In this document: positions 5,993-12,133 of the stretch, one piece after another
How the letters are laid out: each line of letters opens with the position of its first letter
Position numbering within the stretch: position 1 is the stretch's first letter
Assembly: GCF_001541225.1 (NCBI RefSeq)
Contig: NZ_LMTS01000025.1
Coordinates: 1-50,432 of the forward strand
Length of the DNA: 50,432 nucleotides
Source: Variovorax sp. WDL1
Lineage (GTDB): Bacteria; Pseudomonadota; Gammaproteobacteria; Burkholderiales; Burkholderiaceae_C
Reading direction: 5' to 3'
Made by a program: the position numbers and the translations under genes
Notes under the pieces: model-generated
Databases searched by the model: none
What the model saw: the letters and a program-made list of their open reading frames with translations, nothing else
Told to the model about the DNA's origin: nothing

Positions 5993-6061
5993 ATGGAACA
6001 AGTCATCGACGACATCCTGGCCAAGGCGGCCAAGCATTTCGGCCTCAGCCCTCAGGGCTGA
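5993..6061 (+). CDS. Very small ORF (22 residues) in tRNA spacer
   Basis: AAGGA lies six bases before the ATG, and the 22-codon frame (MEQVIDDILAKAAKHFG...) would form an amphipathic helix. It fits exactly between tRNA-Pro (ends 5969) and tRNA-Met (starts 6074). No family is recognised. It may be a real microprotein or a translated spacer. Confidence 0.4.
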   Translation: MEQVIDDILAKAAKHFGLSPQG

Positions 6062-6073
6062 CACCAAGAACAC

Positions 6074-6151
6074 GGAGAGTTAGCTGAGTTGGTTTCAAGC
6101 GCTGGCCTCATAAGCCAGGGTACGTCGGTTCGAATCCGTCACTCTCTACCA
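6074..6151 (+). tRNA. tRNA-Met(CAT), elongator type
   Basis: Acceptor GGAGAGT/ACTCTCT fully paired (first pair G-U), anticodon loop CTCATAA in stem CTGGC/GCCAG, encoded ACCA. The paired 1:72 position argues for elongator rather than initiator. A C34-modified tRNA-Ile2 cannot be excluded from sequence. Confidence 0.85.
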
Positions 6152-6216
6152 TCACCGGCCGCCGCGGCACACCCCGCAGCGCGCGGCCTCATCCCTCCCT
6201 TGGGCAACCACTCAAT

Positions 6217-6293
6217 CGGCCTGTAGCGCAGCCTGGTAGCGCACCTGCATGGGGTGCAGGGGGTCAGAGGTTCGAACCCTCTCAGGCCGACCA
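6217..6293 (+). tRNA. tRNA-Pro(GGG)
   Basis: Acceptor CGGCCTG/CAGGCCG, anticodon loop ATGGGGT in stem CCTGC/GCAGG, T-loop TTCGAAC, encoded ACCA. Reads CCC/CCU. Confidence 0.95.
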
Positions 6294-6347
6294 ATTCGCC
6301 TCTCACCAAGGCACCACGACCCGGACCCCGGTCCGGCCCAACAACCA

Positions 6348-6425
6348 CGGCGCGTGGGAAAGTCTGGTCAATCCGCCTCGTTCGGGACGAGGAGACCGCC
6401 GGTTCGAATCCGGCCGCGCCGACCA
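6348..6425 (+). tRNA. tRNA-Pro(CGG)
   Basis: Acceptor CGGCGCG/CGCGCCG, anticodon loop TTCGGGA in stem CCTCG/CGAGG, T-stem GCCGG/CCGGC, encoded ACCA. Reads CCG. Confidence 0.95.
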
Positions 6426-6482
6426 TCTCAGCAACGGATAAAACCGGCTTCTAAACCATCAACAACGTCTCGAAGAGAGACT

Positions 6483-6602
6483 CCAAATAGCTGTGCACCA
6501 GTGCCCGTCGCTAGCCGGACCCGGCTTCCTGAGGGGTGTCCCCTCATACCGGGGGTGGCGTGGACCGAGGTAGCGGACGCGTTCTGGTGTTCAGCTATTT
6601 GG
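6483..6602 (+). ncRNA. Candidate rod-shaped noncoding RNA of about 120 nt
   Basis: Complementary ends CCAAATAGCTG (6483-6493) and CAGCTATTTGG (6592-6602) are followed inward by CACCAG/CTGGTG, then CGTCGCTA pairing with TAGC-g-GACG, then an apical hairpin TGAGGGG/CCCCTCA (6530-6546). The nested pairing spans the whole tRNA-Pro to tRNA-Leu spacer. No coding frame fits. The pairing is directly visible; its function is unknown. Confidence 0.5.
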
Positions 6603-6611
6603 AACGGAAAT

Positions 6612-6698
6612 GCGCGTGTGGCGGAATTGGTAGACGCACCAGGTTTAGGTCCTGATGCCCGCAAGGGCGTGGGGGTTCGATTCCCTTCACGCGCACCA
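6612..6698 (+). tRNA. tRNA-Leu(TAG)
   Basis: Class II tRNA: acceptor GCGCGTG/CACGCGC, anticodon loop TTTAGGT in a CAGG/CCTG stem, variable arm GCCCGCAAGGGC, encoded ACCA. Reads CUA. Confidence 0.95.
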
Positions 6699-6716
6699 CA
6701 TGTTTCAACGGATTTC

Positions 6717-6792
6717 GGGGGTGTAGCTCAATTGGTAGAGCGCCTGCTTTGCAAGCAGATTGTCGCAAGTTCGATTCTTGTCACCTCCACCA
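6717..6792 (+). tRNA. tRNA-Ala(TGC)
   Basis: Acceptor GGGGGTG/CACCTCC includes the G3-U70 pair that marks alanine tRNAs. Anticodon loop TTTGCAA in CTGC/GCAG, encoded ACCA. Confidence 0.96.
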
Positions 6793-6799
6793 GATTTCG

Positions 6800-6929
6800 A
6801 TAGGTAAGGCAAGCCCGACAGGGGCGCAGCGGTCAGAATCCCCGCACGGGTGTTAATGTGCACGCTGCGCAAACGGAGGATGGGAAGGAGCCTGGTGGAA
6901 GCCGGGTGACGGATACCCCACCGGCCTAT
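6800..6929 (+). ncRNA. Structured tRNA spacer, possible noncoding RNA
   Basis: Ends ATAGG (6800-6804) and CCTAT (6925-6929) pair. Inside are GCGCAGCG/CGCTGCGC (6824-6831 with 6863-6870) and GCCGGgTG/CACCGGC (6901-6908 with 6919-6925). Phrases such as GGAAGCCGGGTGACGG superficially recall cobalamin riboswitch boxes, but the core is not recognisable. Function unknown. Confidence 0.35.
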
Positions 6930-6942
6930 TGAATCCCTCGAT

Positions 6943-7016
6943 GGCGGCATGCCCGAGCGGTTAGGGAGCGGATTGCAAATCCGTGTAGCCCGGTTCGACT
7001 CCGGGTGCCGCCTCCA
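6943..7016 (+). tRNA. tRNA-Cys(GCA)
   Basis: Acceptor GGCGGCA/TGCCGCC, anticodon loop TTGCAAA in CGGA/TCCG, U73 as usual for Cys, encoded CCA. Confidence 0.96.
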
Positions 7017-7048
7017 TCTCAGCCCACGTCTCTTGAACGGACCGCACC

Positions 7049-7318
7049 ATGACCACATCGGCGCAGCTTCCCGAAGCTACATCGCATGCCTTCGCGGCCT
7101 GGCTCTCCAAAGAGCACGCCCAGGGCCTCCAAAGCATCCATCTCACCGTCGCCGCCAAGGCTGACGTCTCCCCGGTCGTTGTTATCGACGAGCTCCTGCG
7201 AGCAGAAGCTGCACTGGCCTTAGGCCATGTCGTCGCCGCTCCCCGCGCTCAGTCCGAACTGCCGGCAAGCGTCAAGGCCTTCTTGGCCACACTGACCCTG
7301 CCCCGTCCCCTTCATTGA
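7049..7318 (+). CDS. Hypothetical protein (89 residues)
   Basis: ATG frame of 89 codons within the array, 32 bases after tRNA-Cys. The protein is mostly helical and Ala/Leu-rich, with no Cys, no membrane segment and no recognised domain. There is no strong Shine-Dalgarno. A nine-pair hairpin CCCGCGCAG/CTGCGCGGG with a GTG loop (7319-7339) begins right after the stop and could end the message or protect its 3' end. Two further small ORFs follow in the same direction. Confidence 0.45.
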   Translation: MTTSAQLPEATSHAFAAWLSKEHAQGLQSIHLTVAAKADVSPVVVIDELLRAEAALALGHVVAAPRAQSELPASVKAFLATLTLPRPLH

Positions 7319-7359
7319 CCCGCGCAGGTGCTGCGCGGGCATAGACCCCGGAGCACAAC

Positions 7360-7524
7360 ATGATGGACCTCGGATTCGACATCTACGCGATGGTGAAGCC
7401 CAAGACCAAGGCTGACTACATCGCCCTCCTCGACGAGGCGCTCAGCCTCATCCAGCAGGTGAACGAACAACTTGACGCTGTCTTCGAGGCCTGCCAGGCC
7501 GAGCAGGACAAGAAGCGCCAATGA
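7360..7524 (+). CDS. Small helical protein (54 residues), first of a pair
   Basis: GGAG lies about eight bases before the ATG. The C-terminal half (LLDEALSLIQQVNEQLDAVFEACQA) is a continuous amphipathic helix, probably a coiled coil. It resembles the helix of the next ORF at 7537, suggesting a duplicated pair that may pair as a heterodimer. The next gene starts 12 bases after this stop, so the two are likely co-translated. No known family is recognised. Confidence 0.5.
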   Translation: MMDLGFDIYAMVKPKTKADYIALLDEALSLIQQVNEQLDAVFEACQAEQDKKRQ

Positions 7525-7536
7525 CAGGAGCACACG

Positions 7537-7716
7537 ATGCAAGACTTTGACCTCAGCACCGCGCCGGCGCACCGGCCCACCACCCGGGCCGAGTGCGTGG
7601 CGCTCATCAAGCGGATGAACATGGTTGCCGACAAGCTCGTCGAGCAGTTCACCGGAATCTTCCAGGCCTGCGCGGCCGGCTCCGGCCAGCCTCGCGGAGA
7701 CGCTGCCCGCGTATAA
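7537..7716 (+). CDS. Small helical protein (59 residues), second of a pair
   Basis: AGGAG lies seven bases before the ATG. After a flexible N-terminus (MQDFDLSTAPAHRPTT) comes the helix ALIKRMNMVADKLVEQFTG-IFQACAA, which aligns with ALLDEALSLIQQVNEQLDA-VFEACQA in the upstream ORF. The shared (I/V)F.AC.A ending with a conserved Cys supports common origin. A CTATAG box follows at 7726-7731, before tRNA-Thr. Confidence 0.5.
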   Translation: MQDFDLSTAPAHRPTTRAECVALIKRMNMVADKLVEQFTGIFQACAAGSGQPRGDAARV

Positions 7717-7760
7717 AACGGCGCCCTATAGGTTGCTCGCTGCTCGCAAGAGCGGCAAAC

Positions 7761-7836
7761 GCTGATGTGGCTCAGTTGGTAGAGCACTCCCTTGGTATGG
7801 GAGAGGTCAGGGGTTCGAAGCCCTTCGTCAGCACCA
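7761..7836 (+). tRNA. tRNA-Thr(GGT)
   Basis: Acceptor GCTGATG/CGTCAGC, anticodon loop TTGGTAT in CTCCC/GGGAG, encoded ACCA. A possible promoter box CTATAG lies 30 bases upstream. Confidence 0.95.
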
Positions 7837-8483
7837 AGTTTTGAGAAGCCGGAATCGCCGATTCGCCGAACGCTCGCAAGAGCCTTCCCCGACAAGCAGG
7901 CCCGCGTCTCACACCTGACCCGATGGCAGGTGCACCTTAGGGTGAGTGTCCACGGGAGGCCGCGAGGCCTCTGATGCGCAATAGCTCAATCACGGCCGCG
8001 GTGTGCGCGGACAAGTTCGGCAAACCTTGCCGGATGGTCAGAGCGGGGCGATTGGCCCAGGACGCAGGTGCGAGCCCTGCATGCAGCATCAGTTAACCCA
8101 GTCGGCGGGGGAGTTGTCGACAGGTCGTCCGTAAGTCACGACCTCCACGCATTGAGATAGCTCAAGGAAGCTCAGAGCACCGGACAAGTCCGGAGGTCCC
8201 AAGTTGAACTCTTGGCTCAGAAGGCGTGGTTGAGGTGATGTAAGCCGCGGGAAAGCCCGCTTCCGCTCAGATGCACACGCTGAGACTGTAGGGAGCAGGG
8301 TGAGTACCGCGCCGCGCCGAGACTTCATACGTAGCTCCGGAGAGACGTTGTCGGCAACGCCAGCGACACCCGGAGGGTACTCAGCCAGGGGGGATTCGCG
8401 ATACCGCCTGGTGCCTGGAAACAGGCAATGAAGGTTACCCATCCCCCGTGCTAACAAGACGGGCCCTATCTCCCCCCTCTCAC
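7837..8483 (+). ncRNA. Large ornate noncoding RNA candidate (about 540-640 nt)
   Basis: No credible protein gene in about 650 bases, but a dense chain of helices. CACCTG/CAGGTG 7912-7932; GAGGCC-GCGA-GGCCTC 7956-7971 (GNRA loop); CTGATGC 7971-7977 with GCATCAG 8086-8092 enclosing CGGCAA/TTGCCG and a T-arm-like GCAGG-TGCGAGC-CCTGC; AGGTCGT/ACGACCT 8122-8144; CCACGC 8145-8150 with GCGTGG 8224-8229 around a tRNA-like body; GCGGG/CCCGC 8247-8260; TGAGTACC 8301-8308 with GGTACTCA 8376-8383 around CTCCGG/CCGGAG; GGGGGAT 8389-8395 with ATCCCCC 8441-8447 around GCCTG-GAAA-CAGGC (GNRA loop). Size, tetraloops and place in a tRNA array recall GOLLD/ROOL RNAs, but family membership is not shown. Confidence 0.55.
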
Positions 8484-8559
8484 GGGGCTGTAGCTCAACT
8501 GGAAGAGCGCATCGCCGGCAGCGATGAGGTCGTCGGTTCAACTCCGGTCAGCTCCACCA
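8484..8559 (+). tRNA. tRNA-Ala(GGC) with C33
   Basis: Acceptor GGGGCTG/CAGCTCC contains the alanine G3-U70 pair. Anticodon arm CATCG-CCGGCAG-CGATG. Position 33 is C instead of the nearly universal U. T-loop TTCAACT, encoded ACCA. Confidence 0.88.
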
Positions 8560-8575
8560 TCCACAACGTTTCCAT

Positions 8576-8651
8576 TCCAAGGTAGCTCAGCTGGTAGAGC
8601 ATGCGACTGTTACTCGCGTGGTCGGGGGTTCGATGCCCTCCCTTGGAGCCA
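8576..8651 (+). tRNA. tRNA-Asn(GTT)
   Basis: Acceptor TCCAAGG/CCTTGGA, anticodon loop CTGTTAC in GCGA/TCGC, G73 and encoded CCA, all usual for Asn. Confidence 0.95.
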
Positions 8652-8748
8652 TACATCAACCTGCCCAGGCCCGTGGAGGTCCCACACCTGGCAATTGAAG
8701 TCAGCCTTGTCGTCCTGACGGGCTTGGGCAGCTTTGATTCCCTGCAAC

Positions 8749-8826
8749 GCCCGGTTAGCTCAGTTGGTTAGCAGCACCCGCCTTACATGCGGGGGGTCGT
8801 CTGTTCGAATCAGACACCGGGTACCA
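8749..8826 (+). tRNA. tRNA-Val(TAC)
   Basis: Acceptor GCCCGGT/ACCGGGT (first pair G-U), anticodon loop CTTACAT in CCGC/GCGG, T-stem GTCTG/CAGAC, encoded ACCA. Confidence 0.94.
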
Positions 8827-8908
8827 CCGTTCCGAAGTCCGCGCCATTGTTGAGCCCAGGCGCATCCTTGCCGTTCACCGGCGGCTAAATCGACACGCTT
8901 CACGATGG

Positions 8909-9643
8909 GTGTCTCGCAAGCCACCACTATCCCTGCCCGGTCCGCCTCGCTTCGTCGAGAAGAGCGGAAGGTCCCGACCGGGCGAATGGCACGAGTGTGA
9001 ACACTGCTCAAAGAGTTTCGTGCGCCGCTTGACGGTGTCGGCAAGTCGGCCGAAGCAAGCGTTTTGTTCGCTGGCGTGTTCGACCGCCGCGGGCCTCGCA
9101 AGAAGCCGCTTCAGTGTCCCCTGCCCAGTCTGCGGCACGACCGTGAGCGCCACGAAAAGCCGAATTGATGCGGCGAAGTCTGGCCTGGTGTTCTGCTCGC
9201 ACCGATGCCTGTCAGCCGCCAAGAAGATTGGTGGAGCGGTGCCTCAGGTAAAGCCTTCTCATTACGGCACCGCGAAGTCGCGATACGGAGACCTGGCGAA
9301 AACCCCAGGAGCGAAATGCGCGGACTGCGGGTGCGCGTTCCGGCCGGTACTGCACGTACACCATATTGACGGCAACCGCAGGCACAACGAAAAGGAGAAT
9401 CTTGAGGTGCTCTGCCTTCTGCACCATCAGCTGAGGCACCTTCACCAAGTTGCCGGCGTGTGGTGCTTCAACAGTTCAGTTCTGACGCCGCGCGACAGGC
9501 TCCCTGAACTTCGAGCGATGCTCCTGGCATCGACCTTGTCTCCAGTCGGTGCCGAAAATCCCACGGCCCTTGCCGCCGCCCCAACAAAGGCGCACCGGCC
9601 TGGCTGGGTCAGCCCGCACCGACACAACCGTCGGCCAGGCTAG
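8909..9643 (+). CDS. HNH endonuclease with zinc-ribbon segments
   Basis: A 244-residue protein with two Cys pairs early (CEHCSKSF at about 30, FCSLACS near 52), two more near 71-100 (CPVC, FCSHRC), and the HNH core near 136-178: CADCGCAF, LHVHHIDGNRRHNEKENLEVLC, then HHQLRH. This is the classic HNH fold (H-H, N, H) with structural zinc knuckles, as in phage free-standing homing endonucleases. The frame opens at GTG 8909 without a good ribosome site, so the start is uncertain. It lies between tRNA-Val and tRNA-Ser, 12 bases before the latter, the second of three unrelated HNH genes in the array. Confidence 0.8.
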   Translation: MSRKPPLSLPGPPRFVEKSGRSRPGEWHECEHCSKSFVRRLTVSASRPKQAFCSLACSTAAGLARSRFSVPCPVCGTTVSATKSRIDAAKSGLVFCSHRCLSAAKKIGGAVPQVKPSHYGTAKSRYGDLAKTPGAKCADCGCAFRPVLHVHHIDGNRRHNEKENLEVLCLLHHQLRHLHQVAGVWCFNSSVLTPRDRLPELRAMLLASTLSPVGAENPTALAAAPTKAHRPGWVSPHRHNRRPG

Positions 9644-9654
9644 AACATGTTTTT

Positions 9655-9746
9655 GGAAGTGTGCTCGAGAGGCCTATGAGGGCTGTTTGCTAAACAGCTG
9701 GCCGTCGCAAGACGGCCCGGGGGTTCGAATCCCTCCACTTCCGCCA
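9655..9746 (+). tRNA. tRNA-Ser(GCT)
   Basis: Class II tRNA: acceptor GGAAGTG/CACTTCC, anticodon loop TTGCTAA in GCTGT/ACAGC, variable arm GGCCGTCGCAAGACGGCC, G73 and CCA. Reads AGC/AGU. Confidence 0.95.
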
Positions 9747-9774
9747 ATTCAGGGGTAGCGCCCTTACACCACAC

Positions 9775-9865
9775 GGAGAGCGGGCAGGACGGTCAATGCA
9801 CCTGCTTGGAAAGCAGGCGTCTGTGATGAATAGGCGACAGGGTTCGACTCCCTGGCTCTCCGCCA
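9775..9865 (+). tRNA. tRNA-Ser(GGA)
   Basis: Class II tRNA: acceptor GGAGAGC/GCTCTCC, anticodon loop TTGGAAA in CCTGC/GCAGG, long variable arm, G73 and CCA. Completes the serine set with CGA, TGA and GCT. Confidence 0.95.
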
Positions 9866-9904
9866 TCAATCTTGCGCAAGAGAAACGACCGCCGCGAGGC
9901 CGCC

Positions 9905-9964
9905 GGGAGGGTGGTCTGAAAAGCGAACAAGCGGAAGGGTAAGACGCCCGATTCCCTCCCACCA
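9905..9964 (+). ncRNA. 60-nt tRNA-like element with CCA end
   Basis: Acceptor-like stem GGGAGGG (9905-9911) pairs perfectly with CCCTCCC (9954-9960) followed by ACCA. GTCT/AGAC may form one inner helix, but there is no T-arm or normal anticodon arm. It may be a deleted tRNA or a minimal tRNA-like RNA. Confidence 0.35.
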
Positions 9965-10021
9965 ATTTGCTGTCAGCGCACCGTCGCGCTGGCCTCCCCT
10001 CCCCGTTCGAGAGTTTTTTGG

Positions 10022-10098
10022 GTTGGACGTCGCCTAGCGGTCCAAGGCTGAAGGCTGTGACCCTTCCATCGCGAGTTCGAATCTCGTCGTTCAACCCA
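10022..10098 (+). tRNA. tRNA-His(GTG)
   Basis: Anticodon loop CTGTGAC in GAAGG/CCTTC, acceptor TTGGACG/CGTTCAA, C73 opposite the extra 5' G at 10022 (the histidine identity pair), then CCA. Confidence 0.95.
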
Positions 10099-10125
10099 AA
10101 GCACTCTCTTGCTTCCAAATTTCGT

Positions 10126-10201
10126 GGGTCGCTAGCTCAGCTGGAAGAGCGGCGGACTCTTACTCCGTAGGTCCCCGGTTCGAGCCCGGGGCGGCCCACC
10201 A
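10126..10201 (+). tRNA. tRNA-Lys(CTT), copy 1
   Basis: Acceptor GGGTCGC/GCGGCCC, anticodon loop CTCTTAC in GCGGA/TCCGT, T-stem CCCGG/CCGGG, encoded ACCA. Confidence 0.95.
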
Positions 10202-10253
10202 CACCAACATTTCTTTCGGACGGCGCCCTTGCGCGTTCGAGTCTCACCACATC

Positions 10254-10329
10254 GGGTCGCTAGCTCAGCTGGCAGAGCAACGGACTCTTAATCCGAAGGT
10301 CCCCGGTTCGAAACCGGGGCGGCCCACCA
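10254..10329 (+). tRNA. tRNA-Lys(CTT), copy 2
   Basis: Nearly identical to the copy at 10126 (same acceptor and T-stem; anticodon arm ACGGA-CTCTTAA-TCCGA), so a recent tandem duplication. The spacer between them (10202-10253) keeps a fragment ending TTCGAGTCTCACCA that looks like another tRNA 3' remnant. Confidence 0.95.
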
Positions 10330-10336
10330 CCCTCGC

Positions 10337-10412
10337 GCGCCATTAGTTCAGTGGATAGAACAAGGGCCTCCTAGACCCTCGGTCGCAAGTTCAAACCTTG
10401 CATGGCGCTCCA
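10337..10412 (+). tRNA. tRNA-Arg(CCT)
   Basis: Acceptor GCGCCAT/ATGGCGC, D-arm GTTC/GAAC, anticodon loop CTCCTAG, T-loop TTCAAAC, encoded CCA. Reads AGG, a rare codon in GC-rich betaproteobacteria. Confidence 0.92.
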
Positions 10413-10472
10413 CACATCGGCAGCTGTAACCAGCAGCTGCTGCTAAACCCCCTCCCTTCACGACCCATACCC

Positions 10473-10547
10473 GCCCCCGTAGCACAGTGGTAGTGCTCCT
10501 GCATCGTAGGCAGGCTTACGTCTGTTCGATTCAGACCGTGGGCACCA
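10473..10547 (+). tRNA. tRNA-Thr(CGT)
   Basis: Anticodon loop ATCGTAG in CCTGC/GCAGG, acceptor GCCCCCG/CGTGGGC with one C-T mismatch, T-stem GTCTG/CAGAC, encoded ACCA. Reads ACG. Confidence 0.9.
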
Positions 10548-10553
10548 TTCCTC

Positions 10554-10628
10554 GCGCGACTAGCTCAGGGGTAGAGCGCTTGGTTGACATCCAAGAGGTC
10601 GGTGGTTCGAGACCACCGTCGCGTACCA
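10554..10628 (+). tRNA. tRNA-Val(GAC)
   Basis: Acceptor GCGCGAC/GTCGCGT, anticodon loop TTGACAT in TTGG/CCAA, T-stem GGTGG/CCACC, encoded ACCA. Confidence 0.94.
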
Positions 10629-10645
10629 ATTCACCGGAGAACACC

Positions 10646-11005
10646 ATGACGACAGCGACCCTGACCCCAGCCGAGCTCGAACATGCAAAGAACGTGTTCT
10701 GCGAACTGACGCCCGACCCGGCCATCCAGGCCCACGTCAAGGAGAGCGACTACGCCACATTTGCTCTCAAGCTTCGCGACCCCAAGGTTGCCGCCGGCGT
10801 TGACCGCACCCTCTCCATCATCAGACTGCTGACAAGCTGGACGCCGGCCACGGCGCAGGACTATGACTCTGTGGTCAGGCTTCACCGCGCTATCGACTGC
10901 GGCTGGTGCTCCGCGCGCCTTGCTGCTCGCAAGACCGGCATGACCATCCATGCGCTGCAGCAGCTTTTTGTCACCAATGGGCTGCCGGCGCCTTTCGAAC
11001 TCTAA
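10646..11005 (+). CDS. Hypothetical protein (119 residues)
   Basis: ATG at 10646 is preceded by GGAGA seven bases upstream. The protein is soluble, mostly helical, with a cluster DCGWCSARLAARKTGMTIHALQQLF near residues 84-108 that could be a short helix-turn-helix, though not a convincing match. It starts 18 bases after tRNA-Val and reads in the same direction as the array. No family recognised. Confidence 0.6.
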   Translation: MTTATLTPAELEHAKNVFCELTPDPAIQAHVKESDYATFALKLRDPKVAAGVDRTLSIIRLLTSWTPATAQDYDSVVRLHRAIDCGWCSARLAARKTGMTIHALQQLFVTNGLPAPFEL

Positions 11006-11161
11006 GGCGCACGCGTGCGACGCCTCTCATCAACCTAACCCGGAGCCCCACTTTTCGCAGCTCCAGTCGCTAGACGAGGCAGGGGGTAGCCGAACTTTTC
11101 TCGCAGTCCTCGCCAGCCGGCGTGGGCGCGAATCTCTCCCCACCTGAACCTGGAGCCAAGT

Positions 11162-11725
11162 ATGGAACCCCGTATCCTGGCCGTCGACCGCGCATATACG
11201 CCTGACCGGTGGATTGGAGCGGCTGAGGCCCTGAACCTCTTCTCTCGAGGCATCGTGCAGACGTCCTTCGGCGACGTCGCGATGACACTGCGCGGCGGCA
11301 TGAACGCGAAGACCGGCAAGCAGTCGATTCTTGAAGTCCATTCCATCCTGGTTGTGGACAGCAAGTCGCATGTCGTCACCGACTTCAACTACGCGCCCCT
11401 CGACCGCCGGCGCCTCTTCAAGCGTGACCTGCACATCTGCGCGTACTGCGGGGAACGCTTCAGCCACGACAAGCTCGAGGCAGAGCACGTCACCCCTGAC
11501 GCGCAGGGCGGGGCCTACTCGTGGGAGAACCTCGTGAGTGCGTGCCACCCCTGCAACCAACGCAAGGGGTGCCGCACGCCGGAACAGGCAGGCATGCCGT
11601 TGCTCTACCTACCGTACAGGCCGAGCCGCTTTGAGTCGCTCATCCTTGAGAGCCGGAACATCTTGGCTAGCCAAGCAGATTTCCTGCTCGCACGTGTGCC
11701 GAAGCACAGCCGGCTGCACTCCTAA
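11162..11725 (+). CDS. HNH endonuclease
   Basis: A 187-residue protein. The HNH core lies at about residues 91-140: CAYCGERF, LEAEHVTPDAQGG, SWENLVSACHPCNQRKG, then RTPEQAGMPLLYLPY. This CxxC...H...N...CxxCN pattern is the standard bacterial/phage HNH family (as in McrA- and 5-methylcytosine-type nucleases). The N-terminal WIGAAEALNLFSRG segment is typical of its long form. GGAG precedes the ATG. A strong terminator follows at once. It is different in sequence from the other two HNH genes of the array. Confidence 0.85.
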   Translation: MEPRILAVDRAYTPDRWIGAAEALNLFSRGIVQTSFGDVAMTLRGGMNAKTGKQSILEVHSILVVDSKSHVVTDFNYAPLDRRRLFKRDLHICAYCGERFSHDKLEAEHVTPDAQGGAYSWENLVSACHPCNQRKGCRTPEQAGMPLLYLPYRPSRFESLILESRNILASQADFLLARVPKHSRLHS

Positions 11726-11730
11726 GTGCA

Positions 11731-11761
11731 AAAGCGGGGCCGAAGCCCCGCTTTTTCTTTT
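11731..11761 (+). terminator. Rho-independent terminator
   Basis: Stem AAGCGGGGC-CGAA-GCCCCGCTT followed by TTTTTCTTTT. It ends the HNH transcript and would also stop the array transcript unless polymerase is antiterminated, since tRNA-Arg begins three bases later. Confidence 0.9.
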
Positions 11762-11763
11762 GC

Positions 11764-11840
11764 GCGCCCTTGGCCGAATGGACTGAGGCATCCCTCTTCT
11801 ACAGGGAAACATGCGGGTTCGACTCCTGCAGGGCGCTCCA
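11764..11840 (+). tRNA. tRNA-Arg(TCT)
   Basis: Acceptor GCGCCCT/AGGGCGC, anticodon loop CTTCTAC in CCCT/AGGG, encoded CCA. Reads AGA, rare in GC-rich hosts. It lies directly behind a strong terminator. Confidence 0.94.
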
Positions 11841-11876
11841 TTTTTCGCAACACGACCTACAGGCAAGGAGGCCCCC

Positions 11877-12095
11877 ATGGTCACCCTCCCATCAAAACAA
11901 GCCCGTAGCGCCCTCTATCGACGCGACGCGGCCTATCGAGCGGGAACGCCCTGCGCCTCCAGTACTGCGTTGCGCTCTCACGTTGAGCGCGACCTCAGGC
12001 GCATCACGAGTGAGACTCTCGACGCGCTGAAGCACCCTGCTGCGATTCCCAGCAACGTCATTCTTGAGGCGCTGCTCAGGGCGCGCCAGGTATAA
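11877..12095 (+). CDS. Hypothetical basic protein (72 residues)
   Basis: AAGGAGG stands seven bases before the ATG at 11877. The protein is rich in Arg and Ala (about 11 Arg), helical and soluble, with the segment SALRS-like HVERDLRRITSETLDALK in the middle. Composition would suit nucleic-acid binding, but no family is recognised. It follows tRNA-Arg by 36 bases and precedes a membrane protein gene. Confidence 0.55.
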   Translation: MVTLPSKQARSALYRRDAAYRAGTPCASSTALRSHVERDLRRITSETLDALKHPAAIPSNVILEALLRARQV

Positions 12096-12133
12096 GACGG
12101 GGGCCTACACGGGAGAACTCACATATTCTCGCT

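Noticed and set aside
6880..6915. Possible cobalamin riboswitch
   Set aside because: Only short phrases resemble B12 boxes; the core is missing and a tRNA, not a B12 gene, follows.
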